34,072 bases of DNA from Nemertoderma westbladi (Eukaryota; Xenacoelomorpha; Nemertodermatida; Nemertodermatidae), in NCBI GenBank assembly GCA_032718475.1, contig JAUCBJ010004528.1, positions 1 through 34,072 on the forward strand, in the 5' to 3' direction. The translations under genes were made by a program, and so were the position numbers. The notes below the pieces were generated by a model that did no database searches, had not been told where the DNA came from, and saw nothing but the letters and a program-made list of their open reading frames with translations. Of this stretch, positions 1 to 9,908 are shown in pieces (within the stretch, counting starts at the first letter, position 1; the number at the start of each line of letters is the position of its first letter).

Positions 1-13
1 ACCGGTAGCAAAA

Positions 14-46
14 TTTGTAGGTCAGTAGGGCAGTAGCAGAGTAGCG
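14..46. repeat. CAGTAG-type short repeat at LINE breakpoint
   Basis: An irregular run of TCAGTAG, GCAGTAG and AGAGTAG words occupies this stretch and marks where LINE similarity ends. A similar run lies at 21321-21382. Confidence 0.5.
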
Positions 47-1129
47 CAGAAGTTTACTATGTACGACAGAATCGAACGCTTTAGAGAAATCTACATATAT
101 TACATCAACATTTTTACGCTTATCTATAAGTTTGCACCAATCGGAAAGACAATCTAATAATTGTGTACATGTACTTTTTCTCTTTAAAAAACCGTGTTGT
201 GCCCGGGTAATTAATTTGTTTGTTAACAGGTAATTTATCAAAGCATCTTTAATTACCATTTCCATTATCTTACAGGTTATGCACGTGAGGGAGATAGGTC
301 TGTAATTATAAGGGCCTGATGAATCGCCCTTTTTAAATACAGGTATAATGTAGGCAGTGAGCCAAACAGATGGAAGGGCGTGCGATTCAAAAGAGACACG
401 GAAAATAACTGATAAGGGCGCTGCTATGGTACAAGCTAGTTTAGAAAATAGAATAGCCGGGAACCCGTCCGGGGTGGAACTGTGTTTCGGAGCTAGTTTA
501 TGTAAAAAAGTTAAAACATTTACAGGATTAAAATCAACAGAAGATAAATTAACATTATAGGGTACTTTGCGGTTAAAATTTAAAGGCACATTATTGTCAG
601 GGGTAAAATTTTCTGAAAAGACAGAGGAAAAAATGGTAGCCTTAGTTTCGTCATCAATTACTGTTTCACCTTTGTATTTCAGGGGGCCAATGTCCGATCT
701 GTTGGAGTTCTTTTTCTTCAGGTACCGAAAGATCGCATTTGTGTTTCCAGAACTGAGAATCCGGATTTCCCGCTCGCAGTCAGCACGGTGAGCGGCGCGG
801 GAAGCTTGCGCTGCAACACATTTATACGCAGCCATACCGCCTTCCGAGTGACGCCTGCGCCACAAGCGTTTCTTTGCTTTCTGTAAAATCTTGACGTAAT
901 GAGGGTACTTCTTTTGGTTGCTATCGTTACAAAATTCCTTGTAAGGAATATAAGTATTTATACCACTTTTCATAACCTTGCTAAATGCTAGGAAGAAATC
1001 GTCCACTGTTCTACATGAAGCAAACTCTTCTTCTTCCCATTTAATTGACTGAATAGAAAAACTGAAAGGTGACAAGGTGAAGGTGTGGGCGTGCGTGGGG
1101 GTGGGTCGGGTCACGAAGTCTAGCCTAAA
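47..1129 (-). mobile_element. Non-LTR retrotransposon ORF2 fragment: endonuclease-RT linker and N-terminal reverse transcriptase
   Basis: The minus strand reads open from about 1129 to the window edge with no stop. It begins with DFVTRPTP, typical of the segment just after the AP endonuclease domain in CR1/jockey-like LINEs, and runs through a basic linker (KKRLWRRRH) into RT motifs: LPSVWLTAYIIPVFKKGD, YNYRPISLT, RAQHGF and VDFSKAFDSVVHSKLL. It stops looking like RT after SKLL at about base 47, where a CAGTAG-rich repeat begins, so the RT core with the YADD box and the C-terminus are missing. The upstream limit is an in-frame TAG near 1130, so the endonuclease is missing too. The intact frame suggests a fairly young copy. 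It may belong to the same broad family as the 3' fragment at 17185, but the two do not overlap. The clade assignment is by motif style only. Confidence 0.87.
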
Positions 1130-1189
1130 CAGCTAGGTGAGTATTTCGAATTTCAACTATGTAGCTTCCATTGGAAACACTAATACAAT

Positions 1190-1530
1190 CATGGCCTACT
1201 ACAGTATATTTATACGGCCTAAACAGGTTACTTGGAGTGGCCTCTTAAAAACAGGCCAGTTTTATTTTACATTATTTTGATATGGCAATATGGGGTGAGT
1301 TCTATAAATTTTCATTTGCTGCAATTTGCAAAATGGACGTAAAACGTTCCAGAACATGTTAGCTATTCATTTTAAAAAACATTATATTCTAGAACAAATA
1401 TTTTTTGTTCTATAACATTTTTTAGAAAAAATTTGGATTCTATTTAGAACGCATGGAATCATTCTAAAACGTGTTTAAAATCAATAAAACAATTGTATAA
1501 AAAAAATTTGAAATTTTTTTATTGATACCC
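1190..1530 (+). mobile_element. Solo arm of a palindromic foldback element
   Basis: This segment shares, in the same order, the outer and inner modules of the left arm at 11069-11446 and 12679-12740: CATGGCCTACTA, TATATTTATACGGCCTAA, GTGGCCTCTTAAAAA, TCTATAAATTTT, TGCTGCAATTTG, TTCCAGAA.ATGTTAGCTA, TTCTAGAACAAATATTTTT and GGATTCTATTTA.AACGCATGGAAT. The middle module with CGACCCTGGTTCCGACATCC is missing. No inverted partner was found; the 51 bp minisatellite starts immediately at its inner end, so the array may have grown inside the element. Confidence 0.72.
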
Positions 1531-1532
1531 CA

Positions 1533-4500
1533 ATGATGAACTATAGTGCTGTAAAGGGTGGAGGATTCTGTTTGTCTACCCATGGTTGAGCTATAGTGCT
1601 GTAAAGGGTGGAGGATTCTGTTTGCTGTACCCATGGTTGAGCTATAGTGCTGTAAAGGGTGGAGGATTCTGTTTGCGTACCCATGGTTGAGCTATAGTGC
1701 TGTAAAGGGTGGAGGATTCTGTTTGCTGTACCCATGGTTGAGCTATAGTGCTGTAAAGGGTGGAGGATTCTGTTTGATGTACCCATGGTTGAGCTATAGT
1801 GCTGTAAAGGGTGGAGGATTCTGTTTGTGTACCAATGGTTGAACTATAGTGCTGTAAAGGGTGGAGGATTCTGTTTGATGTACCCATGGTTGAACTATAG
1901 TGCTGTAAAGGGTGGATGATTCTGTTTGTGTACCCATGGTTGAGCTGTAGTGCTGTAAAGGGTGGAGGATTCTGTTTGCTGTACCCATGGTTGAGCTATA
2001 GTGCTGTAAAGGGTGGAGGATTCTGTTTGCGTACCCATGGTTGAGCTATAGTGCTGTAAAGGGTGGAGGATTCTGTTTGCTGTACCCATGGTTGAGCTAT
2101 AGTGCTGTAAAGGGTGGAGGATTCTGTTTGATGTACCCATGGTTGAGCTATAGTGCTGTAAAGGGTGGAGGATTCTGTTTGTGTACCAATGGTTGAGCTA
2201 TAGTGCTGTAAAGGGTGGAGGATTCTGTTTGCTGTACCCATGGTTGAGCTATAGTGCTGTAAAGGGTGGAGGATTCTGTTTGCTGTACCCATGGTTGAGC
2301 TATAGTGCTGTAAAGGGTGGAGGATTCTGTTTGCGTACCCATGGTTGAGCTGTAGTGCTGTAAAGGGTGGAGGATTCTGTTTGATGTACCCATGGTTGAG
2401 CTATAGTGCTGTAAAGGGTGGAGGATTCTGTTTGCGTACCCATGGTTGAGCTATAGTGCTGTAAAGGGTGGAGGATTCTGTTTGCTGTACCCATGGTTGA
2501 GCTATAGTGCTGTAAAGGGTGGAGGATTCTGTTTGTGTACCAATGGTTGAACTATAGTGCTGTAAAGGGTGGAGGGTTCTGTTTGATGTACCCATGGTTG
2601 AGCTATAGTGCTGTAAAGGGTGGAGGATTCTGTTTGATGTACCCATGGTTGAGCTATAGTGCTGTAAAGGGTGGAGGGTTCTGTTTGTCTACCCAGGGTT
2701 GAGCTATAGTGCTGTAAAGGGTGGAGGATTCTGTTTGTGTACCAATGGTTGAACTATAGTGCTGTAAAGGGTGGAGGATTCTGTTTGTGTACCCATGGTT
2801 GAGCTATAGTGCTGTAAAGGGTGGAGGATTCTGTTTGTGAACCCATGATTGAGCTATAGTGCTGTAAAGGGTGGAGGATTCTGTTTGTCTACCCATGGTT
2901 GAGCTGTATAGTGCTGTAAAGGGTGAAGGATTCTGTTTGATGTACCCATGGTTGAACTATAGTGCTGTAAAGGGTGGAGGATTCTGTTTGCGTACCCATG
3001 GTTGAGCTATAGTGCTGTAAAGGGTGGAGGATTCTGTTTGCGTACCCATGGTTGAGCTATAGTGCTGTAAAGGGTGGAGGATTCTGTTTGTGTACCAATG
3101 GTTGAGCTATAGTGCTGTAAAGGGTGGAGGATTCTGTTTGCTGTACCCATGGTTGAGCTATAGTGCTGTAAAGGGTGGAGGATTCCGTTTGAGTACCCAT
3201 GGTTGAACTATAGTGCTGTAAAGGGTGGAGGATTCTGTTTGCGTACCCATGGTTGAGCTATAGTGCTGTAAAGGGTGGAGGATTCTGTTTGTGTACCAAT
3301 GGTTGAGCTATAGTGCTGTAAAGGGTGGAGGATTCTGTTTGCTGTACCCATGGTTGAGCTATAGTGCTGTAAAGGGTGGATGATTCTGTTTGAAGTACCC
3401 ATGGTTGAGCTATAGTGCTGTAAAGGGTGGAGGATTCTGTTTGATGTACCCATGGTTGAGCTATAGTGCTGTAAAGGGTGGAGGATTCTGTTTGATGTAC
3501 CCATGGTTGAGCTATAGTGCTGTAAAGGGTGGAGGATTCTGGTTGATGTACCCATGGTTGAGCTATAGTGCTGTAAAGGGTGGAGGATTCTGTTTGCGTA
3601 CCAATGGTTGAGCTATAGTGCTGTAAAGGGTGGAGGATTCTGTTTGCTGTACCCATGGTTGAGTTATAGTGCTGTAAAGGGTGGAGGATTCTGTTTGTGT
3701 ACCAATGGTTGAGTTATAGTGCTGTAAAGGGTGGAGGATTCTGTTTGCTGTACCCATGGTTGAGCTATAGTGCTGTAAAGGGTGGAGGATTCTGTTTGAT
3801 GTACCCATGGTTGAGCTATAGTGCTGTAAAGGGTGGAGGATTCTGTTTGTCTACCCATGGTTGAGCTATAGTGCTGTAAAGGGTGGAGGATTCTGTTTGC
3901 TGTACCCATGGTTGAGCTATAGTGCTGTAAAGGGTGGAGGATTCTGTTTGATGTACCCATGGTTGAGTTATAGTGCTGTAAAGGGTGGAGGATTCTGTTT
4001 GATGTACCCATGGTTGAGCTATAGTGCTGTAAAGGGTGGAGGATTCTGTTTGTCTACCCATGGTTGAGCTATAGTGCTGTAAAGGGTGGAGGATTCTGTT
4101 TGCTGTACCCATGGTTGAGCTATAGTGCTGTAAAGGGTGGAGGATTCTGTTTGTCTACCCATGGTTGAGCTATAGTGCTGTAAAGGGTGGAGGATTCTGT
4201 TTGTGTACCAATGGTTGAGTTATAGTGCTGTAAAGGGTGGAGGATTCTGTTTGCTGTACCCATGGTTGAGCTATAGTGCTGTAAAGGGTGGAGGATTCTG
4301 TTTGATGTACCCATGGTTGAGCTATAGTGCTGTAAAGGGTGGAGGATTCTGTTTGATGTACCCATGGTTGAGCTATAGTGCTGTAAAGGGTGGATGATTC
4401 TGTTTGAAGTACCCATGGTTGAGCTATAGTGCTGTAAAGGGTGGAGGATTCTGTTTGATGTACCCATGGTTGAGCTATAGTGCTGTAAAGGGTGGAGGAT

Positions 4501-6036
4501 TCTGTTTGATGTACCCATGGTTGAGCTATAGTGCTGTAAAGGGTGGAGGATTCTGTTTGCGTAGCAATGGTTGAGCTATAGTGCTGTAAAGGGTGGAGGA
4601 TTCTGTTTGCGTACCCATGGTTGAGCTATAGTGCTGTAAAGGGTGGAGGATTCTGTTTGATGTACCCATGGTTGAGCTATAGTGCTGTAAAGGGTGGAGG
4701 ATTCTGTTTGATGTACCCATGGTTGAGCTATAGTGCTGTAAAGGGTGGAGGATTTTGTTTGCTGTACCCATGGTTGAGCTATAGTGCTGTAAAGGGTGGA
4801 GGATTCTGTTTGCTGCACCCAATGATGAACTATAGTGCTGTAAAGGGTGGAGGATTCTGTTTGCTGTACCCATGGTTGAGTTATAGTGCTGTAAAGGGTG
4901 GAGGATTCTGTTGGATGTACCCATGGTTGAGCTATAGTGCTGTAAAGGGTGGAGGATTCTGTTTGATGTACCCATGGTTGAGCTATAGTGCTTTTAAAGG
5001 GTGGAGGATTCTGTTTGATGTACCCATGGTTGAACTATAGTGCTGTAAATGGTAGAGGATTCTGTTTGTGTACCCATGTTTGAGCTATAGTGCTGTAAAG
5101 GGTGGAGGATTCTGTTTGCTGCACCCAATGATGAACTATAGTGCTGTAAAGGGTGGAGGATTCTGTTTGCTGTACCCATGGTTGAGCTATAGTGCTGTAA
5201 AGGGTGGAGGATTCTGTTTGCTGCACCCAATAATGAACTATAGTGCTGTAAAGGGTGGAGGATTCTGTTTGTCTACCCATGGTTGAGCTGTAGTGCTGTA
5301 AAGGGTGGAGGATTCTGTTTGATGTACCCATGGTTGAGTTATAGTGCTGTAAAGGGTGGAGGATTCTGTTTGTCTACCCATGGTTGAGCTATAGTGCTGT
5401 AAAGGGTGGAGGATTCTGTTTGATGTACCCATGGTTGAACTATAGTGCTGTAAAGGTTAGAGGATTCTGTTTGTGTACCCATGGTTGAGCTATAGTGCTG
5501 TAAAGGGTGGAGGATTCTGTTTGCTGTACCCATGGTTGAGTTATAGTGCTGTAAAGGGTGGAGGATTCTGTTTGCTGTACCCATGGTTGAGTTATAGTGC
5601 TGTAAAGGGTGGAGGATTCTGTTTGCTGTACCCAATGATGAACTATAGTGCTGTAAAGGGTGGAGGATTCTGTTTGAAGTACCCATGGTTGAGCTATAGT
5701 GCTGTAAATGGTGGAGGATTCTGTTTGATGTACCCATGGTTGAGCTATAGTGCTGTAAAGGGTGGAGGATTCTGTTTGCTGTACCCATGGTTGAGCTATA
5801 GTGCTGTAAAGGGTGGAGGATTCTGTTTGTCTACCCATGGTTGAGCTATAGTGCTGTAAAGGGTGGAGGATTCTGTTTGATGTACCCATGATTGAGCTAT
5901 AGTGCTGTAAAGGGTGGAGGATTCTGTTTGCCGTACCCATGGTTGAGCTATAGTGCTGTAAAGGGTGAAGGATTCTGTTTGTGTACCCATGGTTGAGCTG
6001 TAGTGCTGTAAAGGGTGGAGGATTCTGTTTGCTGTA
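1533..6036. repeat. 4.5 kb minisatellite array, 50/51 bp unit, about 89 copies
   Basis: The unit is (in two pieces) GAGCTATAGTGCTGTAAAGG + GTGGAGGATTCTGTTTG, followed by a variable linker and TACCCATGGTT. Linker types ATGT, CTGT and AAGT make 51 bp units; CGT, TGT and TCT make 50 bp units. Most copies differ by only a few bases. Rare variants include CTGCACCCAATGATGAAC (about 4813, 5112, 5222) and GGATGATTCTG (1916, 3380, 4394). The 51 bp units keep frame (17 codons) on both strands, giving runs of YPWLSYSAVKGGGFCL on plus and MGTSNRILHPLQHYSST on minus, but the 50 bp units shift the frame repeatedly. I therefore treat it as non-coding satellite. The right edge cuts into an RT fragment at 6037. 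Confidence 0.96.
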
Positions 6037-6044
6037 ACTGAAAA

Positions 6045-6250
6045 CTCAAGATCGGTTAGCTGCTGAGGACCCATGACTTCGGCTACATGATGGTGGACAT
6101 AATACCACCCAATCTTCAGCATTGTCAATATCGAGAGATGTCCGCAGCACATAGTTAATCTCAATATTGAAGAGGAAGAGTGCTAATGTGTCCCCTTGAA
6201 GGACAGGACACCCCAGAGAACCTCGAAGATATCGGTACCTCATACCTACT
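6045..6250 (-). mobile_element. Decayed LINE reverse transcriptase fragment
   Basis: Minus-strand reading gives VLQGDTLALFLFNIEINYVLRT, matching the conserved QGDTLAPFLFxIxxDYVLRT segment of non-LTR reverse transcriptases. It continues to CSRSHG and, after one frame change, GPQQLTDLEF, corresponding to the residues just before the catalytic ADD box. The ADD itself is absent because the minisatellite begins at that point. The frame change and truncation make this a dead remnant. Confidence 0.72.
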
Positions 6251-6369
6251 TAGTCTTTCTAATATGCACACACAATCAATGAGCTGTTATAAATAGCTAT
6301 AGCAACATCTAATTGCCAAGACCAGGATCTGATGCCGCCTAAAGACTGCTGGACGCATTTTCAAATGAC

Positions 6370-6900
6370 AGGATTGTGAAAAATATTTTCTCGAAAGTTA
6401 ACAGTAGGGTTAGGTTTCTATACAGAAATAAAAATAGTTTGAACACCGACTCCCGCAAGTTACTTTGCTCTTCTTTAATACAGTGTCACATGGACTATGC
6501 ATGCTCTTCTTGGTATGAAGGCTTAACCAAACAGCTTAAATGTAAATTACAAGTAGCTCAGAATAAAGTAGTACGATTTATTAAAGACTACAAACCTAGG
6601 CACCACCTAACTCCAGATGACTTTTCTGAATCTGGACTACTTAACTTAGATAGTAGAGTTAAGCAGCTACGCCTTAACCATGTGCATAAAGTGTATAATG
6701 GTAAATGTCCCAATTACCTAAAACAAAAATTCAACAGAGTACGCGATACACACTCTTACAGTACCAGAGCAAGTGCTTCAAACTTCTACCTCCCGAATTG
6801 TAAATCCTTCGAATTCGTCTTTTTGGTCAGAAAATGCGCTACCCCCCCCCCCCCCCCCCCCCCCCTTAAGTACACAGGCTTCAAAATAGGGATAAACTGG
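6370..6900 (+). mobile_element. LINE C-terminal RT fragment interrupted by poly-C
   Basis: A 175-codon plus-strand frame resembles the C-terminal thumb/connector of CR1/L2-like ORF2 proteins: SLIQCHMDYACSSWYEG, LQVAQNKVVRFI, LDSRVKQLRLNHVHKVYNGK, CPNYLKQKF, YSTRAS and FEFVFLVRKCA. The family normally continues with a WNSLP-type segment. Here a run of 24 C residues (6842-6865) replaces it and adds seven prolines before unrelated codons. It lies opposite in orientation to the RT remnant at 6045-6250, so the two are separate insertions. Confidence 0.8.
6842..6865. repeat. Poly-C run of 24
   Basis: An uninterrupted run of 24 C bases lies inside the LINE-derived frame, at the point where similarity ends. 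Confidence 0.95.
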
Positions 6901-7600
6901 TAAAGTGTTTGGCTCTATTACATATTACAGGAAATTACATATTACAGGAAATATGCCAAAAATCTCCACCACACAATAATGGGCCAGAAGGCGGGTAATT
7001 CAGAGAATGTATAGATAGATTTCTTTCTTCCCCTAGCCTCTACTCAACCGTCGGTACATAGTACTGTAGGTCCTTTTTATACATTCGTAGTATAAGGGAT
7101 TGAATATAAAAAATGTTCAGATAGCTTTACTTAGCAACAGGAAATTACCCCTTTGAACAAAAAGCACAAAATACCTTAATATGGATAACATGTAAGCGGT
7201 TCAATTATTGGTCATGTGAAATTGCCAAACCCTTAAATTAGTAGTTAAAAATATAAATATTAATTAATTATCACACTCTTTATGGTTATGGTGATGTTCT
7301 TTTTAATTATATTTTAAAATTCAGTTATTTGAATAAATGAAATTTTGTTTTTCGGATTTATAAATTTTACCCGCTAAGCTTTAATCAACCGCCATAGCTT
7401 TATTCTGATTGGTTAACATTAACATAAAACAATAAAATAAAGATTCGAGTTAGAAACTTTTAATTTTATAGAAATAATTCGATAATGGAAAACAAAACCT
7501 TTTGTAATCTCTAAAACTGTAAATTAATTATGAGTGTAAATGTTTAATCATATACAATATCATAACTGTCATAATCGATATAAAGGAAAAACACGAACAT
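6901..7600. other. AT-rich intergenic stretch downstream of KRI1
   Basis: I see no gene here. It contains the likely KRI1 3' untranslated region. On the minus strand there is an ATTAAA at 7543-7548 (about 180 bp past the KRI1 stop), another at 7459-7464 and an AATAAA at 7399-7404; any could serve as the polyadenylation signal. Confidence 0.5.
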
Positions 7601-7743
7601 CTCAACAGCAGCTAACCTACGACTTATCGCCAACAGCAGCCAACCTACGACTTATCGCCAACAGCAGCCAACCTACGACTTATCGCCAACAGCAGCCAAC
7701 CTACGACTTATCGCCAACAGCAGCCAACCTACGACTTATCGCC
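7601..7743. repeat. 28 bp tandem repeat (about 5 copies) carrying the KRI1 stop codon
   Basis: Plus-strand units of 28 bp contain AACCTACGACTTATCGCC and AACAGCAGCC, starting at 7614, 7642, 7670, 7698 and 7726. On the minus strand each unit reads GGCGATAAGTCGTAG, which is the end of KRI1 (GDKS then TAG). The coding terminus and stop were therefore amplified into the 3' untranslated region. Confidence 0.95.
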
Positions 7744-9762
7744 CTCTACATTACGTCTTCGTTTCCGTGCTTCTCTCTCCCGTATTACTTTGTAGCGGAA
7801 ATCTTTCGGTTTAATAATTCCGTAGGCTTTCAGCCTCGTGTCTGTTACTTTAACGCCAAACTCCGAAACCACAGATTTCCTACCAGTCCGTTCCACTTTG
7901 TCCGTTACACCGGATGGTTCCCTACCATTTGGTTCCTCGACTTCACTATCACTAACCACCTTAACATCACCCCCGTCCGTATCTACAGTTTTGGGTTGGA
8001 GGCTCACCAAAGTCCGTAACTTCCTCTTGGCATCCCGTCCCAACCTCCGGTACTTCACGACATCCCGTTTCTCTTCCTCTTCCGTTCTGTACTGGATGGC
8101 TCGCTTTAACCCGCACCATCGGTTCAGCTCCTTATCGTCGCAGGCCAACACCTCGTCCGTGGACAAACCGAACGAGTTGGCCACCACCTTCCGGTACTTA
8201 AACCGACACGGCTGGTCACCCACCAAATCCTCGAAGTCGAGTTTATAATACTCATCGAAGTATTTATCGAGAGTCGAATGAACAGCGGGGTCGAACTCTG
8301 GCTTATGGGAGTCCAGTGCTTCCGCGAATATTGACTTCTTCCGGTCGCGGTAACGGGATTTACTGGAATATTTTTTGAGTTTCGACTTCTTCCCCCCCTC
8401 GATGGAGGGGTTGTAATCGCAGTCCATAACGAAGCGATCCGTTCCCTGCGTCGGTCCTGTTCCCTCCACCGATCCCCCACTAGTTCCCTCCACCGTTTCC
8501 CCACTAGTTCCCTCCACCGTTCCACCATCCCGTTTCACCTGGTACACATCCCAGTTAAACACAACCCCATCGTCCATCCCTTCAACCTCCTCGTCGGAAC
8601 TCCACACCGGCTTACCAACTTCGTCCGTCTTATAGAACGCTGCGTCAAACAAACTCCCCATGAGTTTATCATGGGATTCCGGGTCGAACTCATCGTCAAC
8701 ATCGGCCGCAGTTAGCTCCGCGTCTCGCACCCCGGACACCTTCCTCAACTTCTCCATCCTCCCCAGTATCTCCTCCTCCTTCAACCTTTTCAGCTCCCTC
8801 ACCTCCCGCATTCTCGTCTCCTTCAGTCTCCCCTTCCTCTCCTTCCGACTCTCCCGCTGATCGCGCCTCCGACAGCTCTTCCGACGCACCGAGCCTCCGC
8901 CATCCCTTGGATAACTCCTCAACCGATGGTGCGACTCCTCCAACGCCCTGAGGCGTTCCAGTAGCACGGATTCGTCATCGTCTGGATGGATAACCGCCCC
9001 GATAGTGAACAGATCCTCCTCGTAGTGTGCCAACGGACCATCAGCAGCATCCTCCTCCATACCATCATCTACAACCTCCATAACATCATCTACAACCTCC
9101 CTAACATCTCCCTCACTGCTGTCGCTCTCCTCGGAGTCCTCCTTATACTTCTTCTCCTTGAGATACTTCTGTAGGTATTCTTCTGGATCGTCGTCGTTTA
9201 ACTCTTTATTCCTAGACTTATTTGCTTTTTCTACTTCGGGTTTCTTCTTAACGAATAGATCATCTTCTTCTTCCTCCAGGAACCCAGCTCGTTTTATCTC
9301 ATCTTTAATATCTTCCTGCTCTTCGTAATAACCCTTACTACGGGGCATATTGCCATCCTCCCGCTCGCTGTCCTCCGATGAAACTCGTCCGTCCCGCTCT
9401 ACGATAACCCGTCGTTCGTAGTCCTTCAAGTAAACCGGTTTACTGCGGGAATTCCTGGAGGCGGTGGACGTTGCATGTTCGGTAGTCCCGGTTGGGTGTG
9501 CAGTAGACCCAGTTGGGTCTGCAGTGGACCCAGTTGGATCCTCAAACAACTCCTTCCCGGAATAAATAATCGGATCTTTTGATTTTATCTTCTCGATGGC
9601 CCGGAAGAACTCCTCGTCCAACTCGGAGCTCTCTGATTGGTCGGTTGAGGATGACTCATCGCCAGGGGACTCCCCATAGCGGTCTCGCAGCTTTTGGAGT
9701 TCCTCTTTTCGACGATAGGCGTCGTACTTCCGGGCGAACTCTTTGTTGACATTCAGTTTCAT
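7729..9762 (-). CDS. KRI1: KRI1 homologue, nucleolar ribosome-biogenesis protein
   Basis: A 677-residue uninterrupted frame. Kri1 proteins act in the nucleolus with Krr1 in 40S subunit maturation (family knowledge). The N-terminus (NVNKEFARKYDAYRRKEELQ, residues 4-23) matches the conserved Kri1 start, followed by PVYLKDYERRVI (109-120), long acidic and Lys/Arg-rich segments, a basic coiled-coil-like stretch (about 300-345) ending in KLRKVSG, DEFDPESHDKLM, and the conserved C-terminal domain with FDEYYKLDFEDLVGD, PCRFKYRKV, FGLSTDEVLACDDKELNRWC and a basic tail with LKAYGIIKPKDFRY. Short internal repeats (DPTGSTA, VEGTSG) look lineage-specific. Length is close to the human protein. It has no introns, unlike vertebrate KRI1. 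The start lies 146 bp downstream of the TRAPPC5 stop on the same strand. The TAG stop sits in a 28 bp tandem repeat. Confidence 0.96.
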   Translation of the reverse strand: MKLNVNKEFARKYDAYRRKEELQKLRDRYGESPGDESSSTDQSESSELDEEFFRAIEKIKSKDPIIYSGKELFEDPTGSTADPTGSTAHPTGTTEHATSTASRNSRSKPVYLKDYERRVIVERDGRVSSEDSEREDGNMPRSKGYYEEQEDIKDEIKRAGFLEEEEDDLFVKKKPEVEKANKSRNKELNDDDPEEYLQKYLKEKKYKEDSEESDSSEGDVREVVDDVMEVVDDGMEEDAADGPLAHYEEDLFTIGAVIHPDDDESVLLERLRALEESHHRLRSYPRDGGGSVRRKSCRRRDQRESRKERKGRLKETRMREVRELKRLKEEEILGRMEKLRKVSGVRDAELTAADVDDEFDPESHDKLMGSLFDAAFYKTDEVGKPVWSSDEEVEGMDDGVVFNWDVYQVKRDGGTVEGTSGETVEGTSGGSVEGTGPTQGTDRFVMDCDYNPSIEGGKKSKLKKYSSKSRYRDRKKSIFAEALDSHKPEFDPAVHSTLDKYFDEYYKLDFEDLVGDQPCRFKYRKVVANSFGLSTDEVLACDDKELNRWCGLKRAIQYRTEEEEKRDVVKYRRLGRDAKRKLRTLVSLQPKTVDTDGGDVKVVSDSEVEEPNGREPSGVTDKVERTGRKSVVSEFGVKVTDTRLKAYGIIKPKDFRYKVIREREARKRRRNVEGDKS

Positions 9763-9908
9763 TGGGAATTAAAAACAAAAGGAAATTGAATTAATTATTA
9801 AAGAAACGTTGAACTCAATAATATCAATAAAATAATTATATAGTTTGTAAACAAATAATCAGAAGCAGAACACAGGCAGATAAATATCAATAAAGTCTAC
9901 CAAATTAA
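9763..9908 (-). other. 146 bp TRAPPC5-KRI1 intergenic gap without a canonical polyA signal
   Basis: Reading the minus strand, I find neither AATAAA nor ATTAAA between the TRAPPC5 stop and the KRI1 start. The stretch is AT-rich with a pyrimidine-rich run just before the KRI1 ATG but no AG immediately upstream. It may hold a compact promoter or be the spacer of a polycistronic transcript. Confidence 0.55.

Noticed and set aside
1541-5940. Many overlapping frames in the 51 bp array on both strands
   Set aside because: They arise because the unit lacks stops in several phases. The 50 bp units change frame constantly, and there is no start, domain or unique sequence.
7540-9174. Plus-strand frames over KRI1 (7540-8019, 7838-8248, 8660-8860, 8986-9174) and the minus frame 8124-8528
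   Set aside because: They are alternative-frame shadows of the KRI1 coding sequence with no independent signature.
9763-9800. Spliced-leader acceptor directly before KRI1
   Set aside because: There is a pyrimidine-rich run, but no AG lies between it and the ATG.
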